Assembly (NCBI GenBank): GCA_029213005.1
Contig: JARGPI010000027.1
Coordinates: 33,236-97,235 of the forward strand
Length of the DNA: 64,000 nt
Source of the DNA: Verrucomicrobiales bacterium
Lineage (GTDB): Bacteria; Verrucomicrobiota; Verrucomicrobiia; Verrucomicrobiales; DEV007
Direction: 5' to 3'
The number at the start of each line of letters is the position of its first letter. The first letter of the stretch is position 1. The notes under the pieces are model-generated. The model searched no databases. It worked only from the letters and a program-made list of their open reading frames with translations, and was not told where the DNA came from. A program made the position numbers and the translations under genes. Positions 50,973 through 60,300 of this stretch are shown piece after piece.

Positions 50973-53123
50973 CTAGGCTTTTACGACTTCGAAGGTCTCT
51001 CCGAGTTTCTCGACTTCTTTCCGGGTTTGATCGACTTCGCGGACTCGTTTCTGAAGGATGACTCCGGCGGAGCGAACTTTGGAACTTTCGCGACCGAGAC
51101 GGTTCTGTGAGACGGTGATCGCTTCGTCGACCCAGGTCTTCAAATTGCCCTGCCACTCTTCTTTCATCCGGCTGACGGTGCTCTGAATCAGTTCCATTTT
51201 CTCGCGTTCAACCCGCTCCATCTCCCGGAGAATCCGGGCGCGGACGGTTTCCCGCATTTTCTCAACGCTCTGCTCCATTTTTTCCCGGTCGAGCGCTTTT
51301 GCGCCGCGGAAGAAGAGCACCAAGCCGACGACCATCAATCCCACCAGTGAGCCGGTGAAGATCGGGTTCGAGTTCAAAGCACTGCGGTCCGCCCCAAACA
51401 TGGGAAGTAACATTTTCGCGAGGGGACCTCCAAGTATCATACTGACAGGCATGATGAACTGACGGGAACCAGACATAAACATCCGGAGCGCGTCCCGTTT
51501 GGGAAGGTCGATACCGATCTTGGGATCGATCTGGCAATATTGGCGAATCTCACTCCAGATTTCGCGCTCGTTTAATTCGGGAGTATCGATGGTGACCGGC
51601 TGCTGATGAAACTCGGTTAATTCCTTTTCGACGCTATCGGTATAGTTGCGGAGGCGGCGATGGATCTCGGCGACGGTGTCTTTCACATTGGTATGAAGCT
51701 GATCAACCACTTCATCTTCGATGACATCAACTACACATCGGGGTAATCCGTAGCGGCGCGATGCGACGGAGGCGACTTTTTCGAGGTGGGATTCGGTGAG
51801 CTGATTGGAGATCTGCTCCGCAAAACCGGTGTATTCCCCGGTAGGAGAAAACTGACGTTTGTTACGTTGTTTCGTCCAGTCGAGGATTCCGGTGACCTGC
51901 TCGTCGAGGCGCTGGCGCAGGTCTCCGAGAAGGCCGCGGGAGGCGTCCTGGGTACCCTTGATCTCCTCATCGATTTGTGACTGGAGGCGCTTGGCATCTT
52001 TCTGGCGCTTCCGGATTTCCCTTTCGCGTTTGATCTGGCGCTCGGAGATCAGATCAATACCGGACTGGATTCTCTGGTTCAGGTCGGCCCGCGATAGTTC
52101 TTTTTTCTTTTCGGTAGAAAGAGTAGTAGAGATCTTCGGGCGGAGCTTGCCTGGCTCAACCACTACTGCTGGTAATACCTGACATCCGGCGGCGGCTTTG
52201 ATTTGGCTGCTCCAGTTTTCGGTAGTTGAATCGGCGCTGAAGATTACAGGCAAAATCGTTTTGACGGGTATCGACAGTTCTTCGATTGCACTCTGAATGT
52301 CACTATCGAGCGTGTCGGTGGAGGTTCCGGCGACGATCAGCAAATTGGTCCGCCCGGCCATTCTCGAAAGGATTGCGGGGCGGTTTAAAATAACTTTCGC
52401 TTCTCCGACGCAACAAAACCGGGTGCTGGCAAATTCACTCGATGTTGGGAGATCCATCTGGAGGCATTCGCCCGCTCCGGTGTCTCTCGACTTAATGATT
52501 TTGGCAAACTCGATTAGATTATCAGCCTTAAATCGTTCGCCGGACTGGTCGCTTCTCAGGCTGAATCCTTTTTCCTGAAAACTGAGCTCCAGTAGGTCTG
52601 CGGTGGTTGAGAAAAGTTTATCGGGGACCTGTCCGATCCAGGCGAGGGCGGACTTTCGGGCGGTAGTTGAAAGCGGAAGTATAGAAGTGTTCGGCCAACG
52701 GGCTGCGTCGATCGATGGTAGAGAATTGAAGAAGTTGGAGATCGGGGTTTCGGCCTGTCCCTGTTCCAGGTCCATTGCCAGTGAGCCGCCTTTTTCGAGA
52801 ATCGAAGGGTAGTCAGCTTTGGTGGCGGAAAAGAGGCCCGACCTGGCGACAGGGGCGCTGCGAGCGAGTCCGCTCCGCGCCTCTGTCGCCATCGTTTCGG
52901 GTTTCTCCGCAGTCTCCTCGAAATTTTTCAGTTCGGCGGCGGCTGCTTTGGCTTCCTCTTTTTTGGCGGCCTGCTCGTCGAGTTGTTTCTTCAGTTGATC
53001 GAGAACTTCGTTTCCGGATGGGGGCGTTTCCTTACCGGTGTTCTTCGGCAGGAGGGGCTTTGCTTCCCGCTTTTTGTTTTTCAGATCCTTCTGAAGCTTG
53101 GAGAGTTTGTTATTCTCGATCAT
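50973..53123 (-). CDS. 716-aa membrane protein with dynamin-like layout but no P-loop
   Basis: No family is recognised. Visible parts: a basic/acidic coiled N-terminus (1-80); a globular alpha/beta region (about 100-330) with strands like RTNLLIVAGTSTDTLDSDI and IPVKTILPVIFSAD; long charged helices (345-510); a membrane hairpin (about 553-575 and 587-606); and a long C-terminal coiled coil (608-716). GTPase-like domain, helical stalk, membrane hairpin, helix is the layout of bacterial dynamins and mitofusins, but no GxxxxGK(S/T) motif exists, so it would be a pseudo-GTPase. It is the last gene, six bases after the fourth coiled-coil gene, and so belongs to that operon. Membrane shaping or anchoring of the coiled-coil proteins is inference. 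Confidence 0.72.
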   Translation of the reverse strand: MIENNKLSKLQKDLKNKKREAKPLLPKNTGKETPPSGNEVLDQLKKQLDEQAAKKEEAKAAAAELKNFEETAEKPETMATEARSGLARSAPVARSGLFSATKADYPSILEKGGSLAMDLEQGQAETPISNFFNSLPSIDAARWPNTSILPLSTTARKSALAWIGQVPDKLFSTTADLLELSFQEKGFSLRSDQSGERFKADNLIEFAKIIKSRDTGAGECLQMDLPTSSEFASTRFCCVGEAKVILNRPAILSRMAGRTNLLIVAGTSTDTLDSDIQSAIEELSIPVKTILPVIFSADSTTENWSSQIKAAAGCQVLPAVVVEPGKLRPKISTTLSTEKKKELSRADLNQRIQSGIDLISERQIKREREIRKRQKDAKRLQSQIDEEIKGTQDASRGLLGDLRQRLDEQVTGILDWTKQRNKRQFSPTGEYTGFAEQISNQLTESHLEKVASVASRRYGLPRCVVDVIEDEVVDQLHTNVKDTVAEIHRRLRNYTDSVEKELTEFHQQPVTIDTPELNEREIWSEIRQYCQIDPKIGIDLPKRDALRMFMSGSRQFIMPVSMILGGPLAKMLLPMFGADRSALNSNPIFTGSLVGLMVVGLVLFFRGAKALDREKMEQSVEKMRETVRARILREMERVEREKMELIQSTVSRMKEEWQGNLKTWVDEAITVSQNRLGRESSKVRSAGVILQKRVREVDQTRKEVEKLGETFEVVKA

Positions 53124-53129
53124 GATGAA

Positions 53130-54032
53130 TTAAACGATGTTACGGAAGATAGATTGGAGATCGTCGAGGGTCTCAGTGACGCTGGAAAGGCCGAGTGAAG
53201 CGGTTTCCGATACGGTGGACATTGCCTCCATCACGGTGGTTACGGATTGAGCGGAGTCTTCCATTTTGTCAGAGACTTGCGTCATGAGTTGCTCTACATC
53301 GGAGACAGCTCCGTTGAGTTGATCGACGGTGCGATCGAAATTCTGTTTCAACCCATCGATGACATCGCGAACGTTCGTGGTAGTCATCTCGATATTGGAA
53401 GTGAACTGCTCCTCCACGCGGCTCGCAGATTCCCGCATCCAACCTTCGAATTCGGTTCCTTTTTCGAATAGAGAGGGAATCATTGACGCAGTTAAAAACT
53501 GTGCGGCTTTCTGTTGATTTGCCGTAGTCGTTGTCTTGGCCTGGTCGGCCAGGTTGGTGAATTTGCCGGTCAGATAAGTTTCCAGGTTTTTACGGGTAGC
53601 CGTCAGCTTCTGGTCCATGGCCTGAAAATCGGGACCGATCTCGCGGATTTTCTCTTCAGCCGTAGTATGGATTTCTTCGGATTGTTGGGAAAAATCTGTG
53701 ATCCGGCTTTGCATTTCCCGAATTCGGTTGCGGGTGTTTCCTGAGGTTGAGTCCAGTTCAGTTGCTGCCGATTCTGCGCGGGTGGTCAGTTTTTCCAGAT
53801 CCTGTGAAACCTGTTCCACTGACGTTCTCAGGGCTTGCTCCGAGGTTTCGGTTCGTTCCATGAGTCGGCTGGATCGCTCTACCAGATTTTCCAACCCGGC
53901 GGCCAATTCGGCGCTGAGGCTTTCGATTTCGGAAGTGAGTTCCTGAACGGCCTGGGTGGCGGACTCCGTTCCCGAGTCGAGTTGCCCGAGCTTTTCTGCG
54001 GTGTCTTCTATTAGTTCAATGAGGTCTGCCAT
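53130..54032 (-). CDS. Long coiled-coil protein 4 of the tandem set (300 aa)
   Basis: Almost wholly heptad-patterned helix from end to end, Ser/Thr/Gln/Glu-rich and low in aromatics: IELIEDTAEKLGQLDSGTES at the start, TTTTANQQKAAQFLTASM in the middle, VSETASLGLSSVTETLDDL near the end, finishing IFRNIV. It looks like the signalling coil of chemoreceptors or an apolipoprotein-like filament but has no MCP hairpin tip. No signal peptide or membrane helix. The C-terminal hydrophobic residues are shared with its neighbours. Likely a structural partner of the 716-aa membrane protein that follows. Confidence 0.75.
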   Translation of the reverse strand: MADLIELIEDTAEKLGQLDSGTESATQAVQELTSEIESLSAELAAGLENLVERSSRLMERTETSEQALRTSVEQVSQDLEKLTTRAESAATELDSTSGNTRNRIREMQSRITDFSQQSEEIHTTAEEKIREIGPDFQAMDQKLTATRKNLETYLTGKFTNLADQAKTTTTANQQKAAQFLTASMIPSLFEKGTEFEGWMRESASRVEEQFTSNIEMTTTNVRDVIDGLKQNFDRTVDQLNGAVSDVEQLMTQVSDKMEDSAQSVTTVMEAMSTVSETASLGLSSVTETLDDLQSIFRNIV

Positions 54033-54066
54033 GGTGTATTTCGGTAGAGTGTGAAAAGTCCGGTTC

Positions 54067-54993
54067 TTAGATACTGATTCCTACTGATGAAGCGAGGTCT
54101 TTGATATATTCCAAAGCATCGACGAGTGGGTCCATCACATCAGTCAAAGCATCTACTGCCGGTTCCATTAAAGCGCGTTCTATACCGCTGCGATCCGCCT
54201 CGGCGAGGATGACCTGCCGGACTTTGGTTTCAATGGAGTCAGAAGTTTGCTCGACGACATCATCGACTTTTCCTTTGATGCCATCGAGAAAGTCGTCCTG
54301 CGCTTTTTGAAAGATATCAGATACATTCTGGGCGAGTTCACCGCTGATGCCATCGAGGCTTGTGACCAGTGTTTCCGCAGCGGTTCCCAGAGAGTTTTCA
54401 ACGAGATCGGAAAGGTTGGATTCCGTCTGGTTGGCGACCTCTTCCACGTTAGTTGTTAAGTTGGCGATTTGTTCAGCGGAGTTACTGAGGGCTTCTTCAA
54501 TGCCGGAGGCAAGTAGATCAAGATTTACTGAAGTTTGCTCTACCACCTCACCCATTTCCGATCCGCCCTGGCCCATCATTTCGTAAAAGGCATCGAGTGC
54601 ATTTTGGGCTTCTTCATTAGCTCCTTCTACCGAACCTTTTCCGCTTTCGAGAAGTTCGATAAACATATCCATGCTTTCGGTGGTTTCGGAAAGATCACTG
54701 ACCACTTCATCTTTCATTTCGGTAATGCGGGAATTGAGGTCGTTCATACCAGTGTGGGTCGCTTCAACGCGGTTTTTGAGGAGGGTTCGGGAATCGTCTA
54801 TCGTGCCGCGGAGGGACTCGATCTTTTCCGTGTTTTCCGCAACGAATGCTTTGATCCGGGCATCGCTGCTGTTCAGGTTTTGGGTGAACTCAGATGCGGC
54901 AACTCTCAGGGATCCCGTGCTTTCCGTCAGCGTTTCCATAGCACTGATGATTCGCGGCGCGTCGTTGATGATTGATTGAAAGCTTTCGTTCAT
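54067..54993 (-). CDS. Long coiled-coil protein 3 of the tandem set (308 aa)
   Basis: A helical, acidic coiled-coil protein: IINDAPRIISAMETLTESTG, IESLRGTIDDSRTLLKNRVE, and a conserved-looking later part with VENSLGTAAETLVTSLDGI and KGKVDDVVEQTSDSIETKV. The end (DALEYIKDLASSVGISI) resembles the ends of the adjacent genes, in which amphipathic helices precede a hydrophobic terminus. No signal peptide, catalytic motif or membrane segment is visible. Gap of 34 bases to the next gene. Confidence 0.75.
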   Translation of the reverse strand: MNESFQSIINDAPRIISAMETLTESTGSLRVAASEFTQNLNSSDARIKAFVAENTEKIESLRGTIDDSRTLLKNRVEATHTGMNDLNSRITEMKDEVVSDLSETTESMDMFIELLESGKGSVEGANEEAQNALDAFYEMMGQGGSEMGEVVEQTSVNLDLLASGIEEALSNSAEQIANLTTNVEEVANQTESNLSDLVENSLGTAAETLVTSLDGISGELAQNVSDIFQKAQDDFLDGIKGKVDDVVEQTSDSIETKVRQVILAEADRSGIERALMEPAVDALTDVMDPLVDALEYIKDLASSVGISI

Positions 54994-55037
54994 GCGATGG
55001 TTGTATGGGGTTGAGAGTGGACGGTGTGTGTTGTGGT

Positions 55038-56024
55038 TTAGAATATTGAATCCAATAGAGAAAGTGCACTTTCGACAGCCCCGACGATGGCTTTAGCTGC
55101 GGCCAGTTGAGGCAGGATAGGGGAAAGGGTTGCGGTAGTGGATGCACCAATCTGAGTGACGGCGATCGATTGGGCGATTTCTGATGAAAGTCTGGTTACC
55201 GCATCTCCGATGATGCCCTGAACGACATCGTTTACTTTTGATGATGCCGTTACTGATACATGATTGGAGAGCTCCGACAGGATATCGGCGGCGCGTTGTT
55301 CGAGGTCTTCCCCGAACCCGGAAAAATCCGTCTGGAACTGGTTCAAGGTATCTTCCCCGATTCCCTGAAGCTGTTCCATACTGGTTCCGGCAAGATCCGT
55401 GGACTGACTCATCATTTCGGAAAGCTGAGTCATCACGGCTTCGGAATTCTGATTGAATTCGCCGGATAGAGAACCGATCAATTGGGAGAAGCCGTCATTT
55501 ACTTTTTGTGACTGGTCATTGATGACACCTTCGTATCCGGTCACTGATTCAGCGAACTGCGATACTGATTCGGTCGTTTTGCTTTCCGCTTCCTGCATGG
55601 ATGCGGAAAGGGTGACAATTGATTGATAGGCGGTTTCAACGCTGCTCTCCGCTCTGGAGTTTGAGGCGATATTGAGATCGAGGACCGATTGAATTCCCGA
55701 GTCAAAATCAGTGCGGCTTTCCTGAGTCGCGGTTTGGAAATTGACGACGGAAAGCTCGATTTCATCAGAGGCGGTGGTGAAATCGGCGATCGACTGTTGG
55801 ATCGAAGCACTGTGGTTTTCGATTTCCGTTTCCGACTGACGTATCCCGGAATTGATCGTGTCGATCGAATCGGTGACTGAAGAAAGTTCCTCCTGGAGGT
55901 TTTCAGTAATCGTTTCGTGGCTGTTGGTGAGGGCTTCAGCGGCTTCCCCGGCCCGCTGGATCAGTTCGCTGAGAGCGGCTTCCGCTTGATCGTAGTTGGT
56001 GGCGATTTGGATCACGTCGATCAT
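55038..56024 (-). CDS. Long coiled-coil protein 2 of the tandem set (328 aa)
   Basis: Coiled coil rich in Ser, Thr, Gln and Glu (LSSVTDSIDTINSGIRQSET; SIQQSIADFTTASDEIELSV), then SSKVNDVVQGIIGDAVTRLS, which echoes KVDDVV in protein 3. The last 45 residues are hydrophobic and Ala/Leu-rich (TLSPILPQLAAAKAIVGAV, then LSLLDSIF) and could bind a membrane or another subunit. No enzyme motif. Spacing of 54 and 44 bases to its neighbours supports one transcript. Confidence 0.75.
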   Translation of the reverse strand: MIDVIQIATNYDQAEAALSELIQRAGEAAEALTNSHETITENLQEELSSVTDSIDTINSGIRQSETEIENHSASIQQSIADFTTASDEIELSVVNFQTATQESRTDFDSGIQSVLDLNIASNSRAESSVETAYQSIVTLSASMQEAESKTTESVSQFAESVTGYEGVINDQSQKVNDGFSQLIGSLSGEFNQNSEAVMTQLSEMMSQSTDLAGTSMEQLQGIGEDTLNQFQTDFSGFGEDLEQRAADILSELSNHVSVTASSKVNDVVQGIIGDAVTRLSSEIAQSIAVTQIGASTTATLSPILPQLAAAKAIVGAVESALSLLDSIF

Positions 56025-56078
56025 GGTATCTTTCTATTGGGAGTGGCTGAAATTGAGTTTCGGTTTCCGTCGATTTTT

Positions 56079-57242
56079 TTACAGAATGTCCTGAGCCACT
56101 TCGAGGACCTCGATCACTGGATCGATGGTATCGACCAATCCATTCACGGTATCGATGACATCGCCGAGTTCCCCTTCGAGTAGATCGCTGCAGCCTTCCC
56201 CGACGGCAGCGAAGGTTTGCAGGGCTCCATTTGCAGTTTCGACCGAGGTATCGACGGTCCCGACGATCTGATCGAGGTACTGGGTCTGAAATTCTGCCAG
56301 CTTGCCGACTGTTCCCTCAGTGACAACCCCGAGCGTGGTGTCGCGGGCGGATGAGAAGAAGTTGTTGAACTGATCGAACTCCTGCTGCGCTGTGGCGAGG
56401 CGGTCGTTCAGGGCGCTTTCCAGATTACCAAACTCCGTCGTCGTATTCTCTTGAAGTTCTGAAATGGTCCCGGCGAGTTCCCCGGCTTTCGAGGTGAAGT
56501 CGTCCAGCCTGCTGCTTTCCTCATCAATCAGCGAATTAGCGGTCTGGCGGAAGGTATCGAGAAAAGCGGTGAACGTTTCCTGCTGGGTTTTCACCTGCGT
56601 GATTCCTGCTTCCAGCGTGCTTTCGGCCTCATCACAAGTGGTTTCCACGAGGGTCATCCGGGTCGCGATTTCATCGATTGAGCTATCGACGGTGGATTCG
56701 AGTTCCAGGATTTTTCCGGAAAGATCTTCGAGATTCTGAGTCGTGGTGGTGACGTCGTCTTCGAGAGTTTGTTCGGCTTGATTGATTTGCTGGTTCATGC
56801 CTTCGATCGCCGCTCTCATTTCTGTAGCGAGGCTGGCGAGTGCTTCCCGGGCGTTGGCGACGATTTCATCGACCTGCTCGACGGCGTTTTGATTCAATTC
56901 GACTTTGCCGGAGAGATCGGAAATGGTTTCGGAAGCGGCTTCGACCTGATCGGGGAAAAAATCCTCAGCTCCGTAGCAACCTTCGACTTCGGGAGCGGTA
57001 TAAGCTTCGCGAAGTTCGTCCGCCGTGTAGCCGCCCTCTTTTGCGTCGATGGCGGTGATTTCGTCGTTCTTGAGGTGTTCCGCTTTATAACCAGCTTCGC
57101 GGAGGTCGGAGATATCAAGCCCCACTTCCAGACAGATCCGGGGCGGGATGCTTAGTTCAAGGAGATTGGCAGCGCTGCCCCCGTCCTGAAGGGTTTTCTG
57201 GGCTGCGATTTGAAGGGCTTCGTCGTCGGTTATCTGGCTCAT
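56079..57242 (-). CDS. Long coiled-coil protein 1 with N-terminal AGY-type repeats (387 aa)
   Basis: First of the four tandem coiled-coil genes. Unlike the others it has a separate N-terminal domain (1-100) with short repeats of the type LREAGYKAEHLK, EGGYTADELREAY and EGCYGAEDF, a G-Y-x-A-x-x-L pattern known from short helical-repeat proteins. After residue 105 it is continuous coiled coil (QINQAEQTLEDDVTTTTQNL), ending in VIDTVNGLVDTIDPVIEVLE and QDIL. The N-terminal domain may be the docking or signal-receiving part of the assembly. No signal peptide. 78 bases separate it from the upstream FtsX-type permease. Confidence 0.78.
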   Translation of the reverse strand: MSQITDDEALQIAAQKTLQDGGSAANLLELSIPPRICLEVGLDISDLREAGYKAEHLKNDEITAIDAKEGGYTADELREAYTAPEVEGCYGAEDFFPDQVEAASETISDLSGKVELNQNAVEQVDEIVANAREALASLATEMRAAIEGMNQQINQAEQTLEDDVTTTTQNLEDLSGKILELESTVDSSIDEIATRMTLVETTCDEAESTLEAGITQVKTQQETFTAFLDTFRQTANSLIDEESSRLDDFTSKAGELAGTISELQENTTTEFGNLESALNDRLATAQQEFDQFNNFFSSARDTTLGVVTEGTVGKLAEFQTQYLDQIVGTVDTSVETANGALQTFAAVGEGCSDLLEGELGDVIDTVNGLVDTIDPVIEVLEVAQDIL

Positions 57243-57320
57243 GATTTATCGAATTAATCGGTAGTTGCATGAGCCTATTGGGGTTGGAGTTGATCCGGTT
57301 TCAGAAAAAAGATCGAAAAA

Positions 57321-60300
57321 TCACTCCGAACGGAGCGCATCGATCATTTTCCCTTTCAGCGCGAGCCGGGCGGCAACCCAGCAAAAGATCAGTCCGCCGA
57401 TCAAAATAGCGGCATTGACTCCGATGAGCAGGCCCCAGGGCAGGTCGGAAGCGCGGTCGAGCAATTTCGGTAGAACGGCGATAACAGCCGCGACAATTCC
57501 GATGACGACGCCGGTGATATGGAGAAACCAATGTTCCGACAGAACGAGTTTTGCTAGAGAATCGCGGGTGAATCCCACTGCCTGCATGAGGCCGAGTTGG
57601 CCCTTACGTTCCATTACGTTTCTACCGACAACGACAGCAAGGCCAACCGTTCCCAAAAGTATACCGAGCCCTCCGAGGGTGGAAAATATACTTAAGTAGG
57701 TATTTTGCACGGCGTTGAATTCGTTGAGGCGATCGGCGGCGGGACGCATTTCGAGACCGCGATCCCCGAACATTCGCGTCATGTGGGTGGCGATGTTTGT
57801 CGCGAGAGCGTCGTCTTCGCAGTCCAGTAGGAAAAAGCGATAGCCTCCGGAATCGGGAAACTCTTTGATGAACTGCTGCTCGGAAATGATGAGGTTGCCC
57901 TGAAGAATTGAGGTCTCCAGAAAAGCGGAGATTTTGGCTTTGAACGGTTCGTTAGCCGTATTTTCGTACTCGATGGAATCACCGGCTTTTGCCTGTAGGG
58001 CATAGGTAGCGGTATTCATATCAACTACCGCCGGGATTTCATCGATCGGCCAGGTTAAAGTTTCCCAGTTCTGATGATCCTCCGGACCTATATTTTTGGT
58101 GAATTTGAAAGGAGGGTTCTCACCCGTGAGGAGGGCGGGGTCCACGCCCATTAACCGGGGCCGTTGGGCGCGGTTTAAGTTAAGGCAACTGGCATCCTCT
58201 CCGTTCGAAACCCGGAAGGGGATGATGGTAAATTCCTCTTTGTCAAAGTCTTCGAGCCCGTACTTTTCGCGTCCCGCATCGGAATTGAGATCTTCGTAAA
58301 TCGGGAGAGTCGATTCCCCGACATGGCTGAACCCACCGGTTCCGGAGTCGCGTCGCTGGGCGCCCCGTTCGCCTTCAAGGCGGAATGAATTGATCGCGGT
58401 GACCATAAAGACTCCCGCTGCCATCAGCCCGACGACCGCGAGGCTGCGTCCTTTTCTCCGCACCGTGTTCTGGCGTCCCAGGGCGCTGAGACTGTTGAGC
58501 GCGGCGGATGGTTTTTCCAGTCTGCGGAGCCAGAGCGCACAAGCGCAGACCCCAGCGAGGGTGAAACAAAAGCCAGCTCCGAAAAACATACCCTGCTCGG
58601 TCATGGTTCCTTCGACTTTCGGTGCAAAGAGACAACCGAGGCCGGCGAGGATAAAAACGATCAGTCCGATAAAGCTGACGGTTTTATGTAGTGGTTTCAG
58701 AGTCGATGAAACGTCACCGGAGTTCCCGGCAATGAGTTGTCCCGGTTTCACTTTCGTAACGGCCCGGCTTGCAATCCATACCGTAAGTAAAGCGAGGAGC
58801 ACGGTCGTAAAAAAGGCGATCGCCAGGGTCGCGAGTTTGACGTAGTAAACAAAATCAATCCCGGCTGCGGCTTCCTGCCAGGCTCCGGACATTCCTTTCA
58901 GGGCAAGTTTAGTATAGATCCAGCCGCCTAGTAAACCGATGGTCGCGCCGACGATGGAAAGGATGCCCGCTTCAGCGAGGAAAAGCCGACGGGCTGATTT
59001 GGCGGGGAAGCCGGTGGCGAGTAGTAGACCAATTTGATTTTTCCGGCTTTCGATTCCGAAGATAAAGACCAGTGCGGTCAACACGAGAGCGGCGATAATA
59101 AGGAAGAAGCTCATCGAGGCAAAAAGCGCTCCAAAGTCGAAGCTCTGGCCGACGGCTTTTCGGGCCTCTTCACCGACATTCCGGATTGAAAGGCCGATAT
59201 CGCCGAGGGTCAGATTTGATTTTAATTCGGCCGGATAATCTTCGTTCAAAGAGCTGTTAAAACGGATCGAGGTGGTGTTACCAAAGCGGTTCGCAAAGAG
59301 TTTCCGTGAAGCCGCGAGGGTGAGAAATGCCTTAGGTGTCGCCCGGTAAGTGTCCCAGTAGTCTTCGTCCTTGTCGCGAATCAGATTGCGGTCGATCGGG
59401 ATTCCGGGTTCCCATTCCTTGAGGTTATCCACTTCGAAAATTCCGGGAAATTCCGGGGTCCAACTCTGATCCCAGCCATTTTCGCCGATTTTCGCGATGG
59501 AATGCACCGTGAAATCAGCGGTTTCGACAACAAGCTTCCGGCCCGTTTCGACCACGTAATAATCGAGGCTGATTTTGTCGCCGGGGCCGGCTTCCAAATC
59601 GTCGGCAAGCCATTGGGATAAAATGATTTCGTCATCTTTGAGATCCTTTGCGATCGGCGAGGGGAGGTGGGTTGTCGCTCCGGTGATCATCGAGTAAGGC
59701 GTCAATTTATCCCCGTGGCGGATTTTATTGGCGAGGTAGGTGAGAACGGCATCGGCGGGTTCCGCTTTGGCCTGAGCGAGCTCGGCTGTCGCTGGGTCGA
59801 TGAAAATCCGGGGGCTGGTGAGCTGACTGTACCCAGTACGGTCCGGGACTGTACCCTGTACAGCCTCGATTTTTTTGATGTGCAGAGATGCATCGGCAAG
59901 ATTCCATTCCGAGCGAACCGCTTCGGAAAACGTCGCACTCGCTTCCGCCGACGCCAGAATGAGATTGGCCTGGTCCGGCTTCTCCAGAATCGTCTGGAGC
60001 TGCTTGAGAGGAAGGTAAACGGTGCCTTTGGGGACCTGCTCTGCCTGAAGGGAATAGCGCCCCATCTGGTCCGCGCCGAGAATCGCCGCAACGTCTCCGG
60101 TGAAAGGCTGGGTTTGCTCCGATTCGCCCGACAGCGGGGCGTCTTTGGAAAGCTCACCGGGGATTTCGACCCGACAAATCAGAGTTTGCCCCGAGGTCAG
60201 ATCGACTCGATTGGCGAGGATATCATTGACCGCAAACCAGTTTTCCGAATCGAGATTGGCCGGCTTTTTTCCCGAGAGCCCCAGTTTCCAGAATCGGTCA

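Noticed and set aside
50961..50974. AGACA-GGAG-TGTCT palindrome as terminator of the coiled-coil operon
   Set aside because: It overlaps the stop codon of the 716-aa gene, the stem is only five bases and no T run follows.
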